15,205 nt of DNA from Minisyncoccota bacterium (GTDB lineage: Bacteria; Patescibacteriota; Minisyncoccia; Minisyncoccales; PEYH01), in assembly GCA_028713795.1 (NCBI GenBank), contig JAQTNP010000017.1, positions 1 through 15,205 on the forward strand. Direction: 5' to 3'. Positions 14,878 to 15,205 of this stretch are shown piece after piece. A program made the translations under genes and the position numbers. The notes beneath the pieces were generated by a model. It searched no databases and was not told the DNA's origin. It saw nothing but the letters and a program-made list of their open reading frames with translations. Position 1 is the first letter of the stretch. Every line of letters begins with the position of its first letter.

Positions 14878-14913
14878 CTAAAAGACTCTTGCTTGACGGC
14901 GGGGGTCTTTTAG
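14878..14913. terminator. 11-bp stem-loop upstream of the recombinase gene
   Basis: CTAAAAGACTC (14878-14888) and GGGTCTTTTAG (14903-14913) pair over 11 bp with one wobble and a 14-nt loop. On the plus strand it is followed by GTTTTT, so it could terminate transcripts coming from the left. On the minus strand it lies inside the predicted leader of the recombinase mRNA and lacks a following U-tract, so a structural or regulatory role there is as likely. Pairing is seen; function is inferred. Confidence 0.45.
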
Positions 14914-14932
14914 GTTTTTAATCGGTTGTTTA

Positions 14933-14961
14933 ATTATAATATACATACTAGACATAGCCAA
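14933..14961 (-). promoter_or_regulatory. Sigma70-type promoter of the serine recombinase
   Basis: On the minus strand TTGGCT (forward 14956-14961) and a perfect TATAAT (forward 14933-14938) are exactly 17 nt apart. The -35 matches at four of six positions. A start near 14926 would give a leader of about 130 nt that includes two stem-loops before the AAGGAGG. It is the best-formed sigma70-type promoter upstream of a protein gene in the window. Confidence 0.6.
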
Positions 14962-15050
14962 GGTTTTATGTGCTGATAATGATTAAACCTATATTTCTAA
15001 GGAGGACTTTTTCTAAGAACTTGGAAAAACAATTGAAATCTTAAAAATAA

Positions 15051-15205
15051 TTTCTTCGGCATTTTTTCTAATTCCTTCGGCAAAATCCACAATTCATTCG
15101 GCAGATTTCTTAGTTGGTTCATTCGGCAAAATCCACAATTCATTCGGCAGATTTCTTAGTTGGTTCATTCGGCAAAATCGACAATTCATTCGGCAGATTT
15201 CTTAG
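15051..15205. repeat. Tandem TTCGGCA repeat array with alternating 21/25-nt steps
   Basis: Two full copies (15072-15117, 15118-15163) and one cut by the window edge (15164-15205) of a 46-nt unit. Each unit holds the 11-mer TTCATTCGGCA twice, so the motif starts at 15072, 15093, 15118, 15139, 15164 and 15185, steps of 21, 25, 21, 25, 21. The first copy has TTCC and copy 3 has ATCGACA in place of ATCCACA; otherwise copies are identical. A degenerate seventh motif (TTTCTTCGGCA) starts at 15051, again 21 nt before the next. The unit length is not a multiple of three and stops occur in the frames checked, so it is not a coding repeat. There are no variable spacers, so it is not CRISPR. The array continues beyond the window or ends at it. 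Confidence 0.9.

Noticed and set aside
14961..14990. Inverted repeat AGGTTT/AAACCT as a terminator or operator
   Set aside because: Only 6 bp with an 18-nt loop and no T-tract; expected by chance in AT-rich DNA.
14999..15005. AAGGAGG on the plus strand as ribosome site of a small gene
   Set aside because: No ATG or GTG follows at a usable distance; a TTG further on opens only a few codons before a stop.
15072..15205. CRISPR array
   Set aside because: The 46-nt units follow each other without variable spacers and no cas gene is present; this is a tandem repeat.

Overview
This is an AT-rich bacterial window that looks like a Candidate Phyla Radiation (Patescibacteria, probably Parcubacteria-like) chromosome segment. 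That placement is an inference. It rests on the compact pil operon built from ultra-tight overlaps, the very large PilV-like minor pilin with carboxypeptidase-regulatory-like repeats, a helix-turn-helix/LAGLIDADG-like protein of a type I associate with such genomes, and the scarcity of Shine-Dalgarno sites. TGA serves as an ordinary stop at several genes (the 193-aa pilin, the PilX-like gene, pilN), so there is no sign of UGA recoding.

Left part (1-2600): the 3' end of rny (RNase Y), then an HU-type DNA-binding protein gene and tsaC (threonylcarbamoyl-AMP synthase). Both have a -10 hexamer so close to the ATG that the mRNA would be nearly leaderless. On the minus strand follows the order tRNA-Pro(UGG), a helix-turn-helix/LAGLIDADG-like protein gene, tRNA-Gly(UCC). 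The protein gene ends 3 nt before the mature tRNA-Gly.

Centre (2602-13093): one long plus-strand cluster for type IV pilus assembly, led by a two-component pair. The order is histidine kinase with almost no sensor domain, receiver-only response regulator, pilB (extension ATPase), pilC (platform), three prepilin-like minor subunits (570, 193 and 485 aa; the last PilX-like and Cys-rich), pilM, pilN, pilO, and a small single-pass membrane protein in the place where pilP would be expected. Gaps are 0-6 nt or genes overlap by 4-26 nt, so the whole set is probably one translationally coupled operon. No major pilin, pilT, pilD or secretin gene lies in the window, so these must be elsewhere if present.

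Right part (13094-15205): tRNA-Arg(UCU) and tRNA-His(GUG) on the plus strand from a good promoter. Facing them is a 503-aa large serine recombinase on the minus strand whose last codons and stop lie inside the 3' end of tRNA-His, as expected at an integration junction. The recombinase has features unlike its neighbours: a full Shine-Dalgarno site, a well-formed sigma70-type promoter and a predicted leader of about 130 nt with two stem-loops. The window ends inside a tandem array in which a TTCGGCA-containing motif recurs at alternating 21- and 25-nt steps. It is not coding and not CRISPR; an iteron-like or recombination-associated array of a mobile element is the leading guess. The recombinase, the tRNA-His junction and the repeat array are the parts most worth following up.
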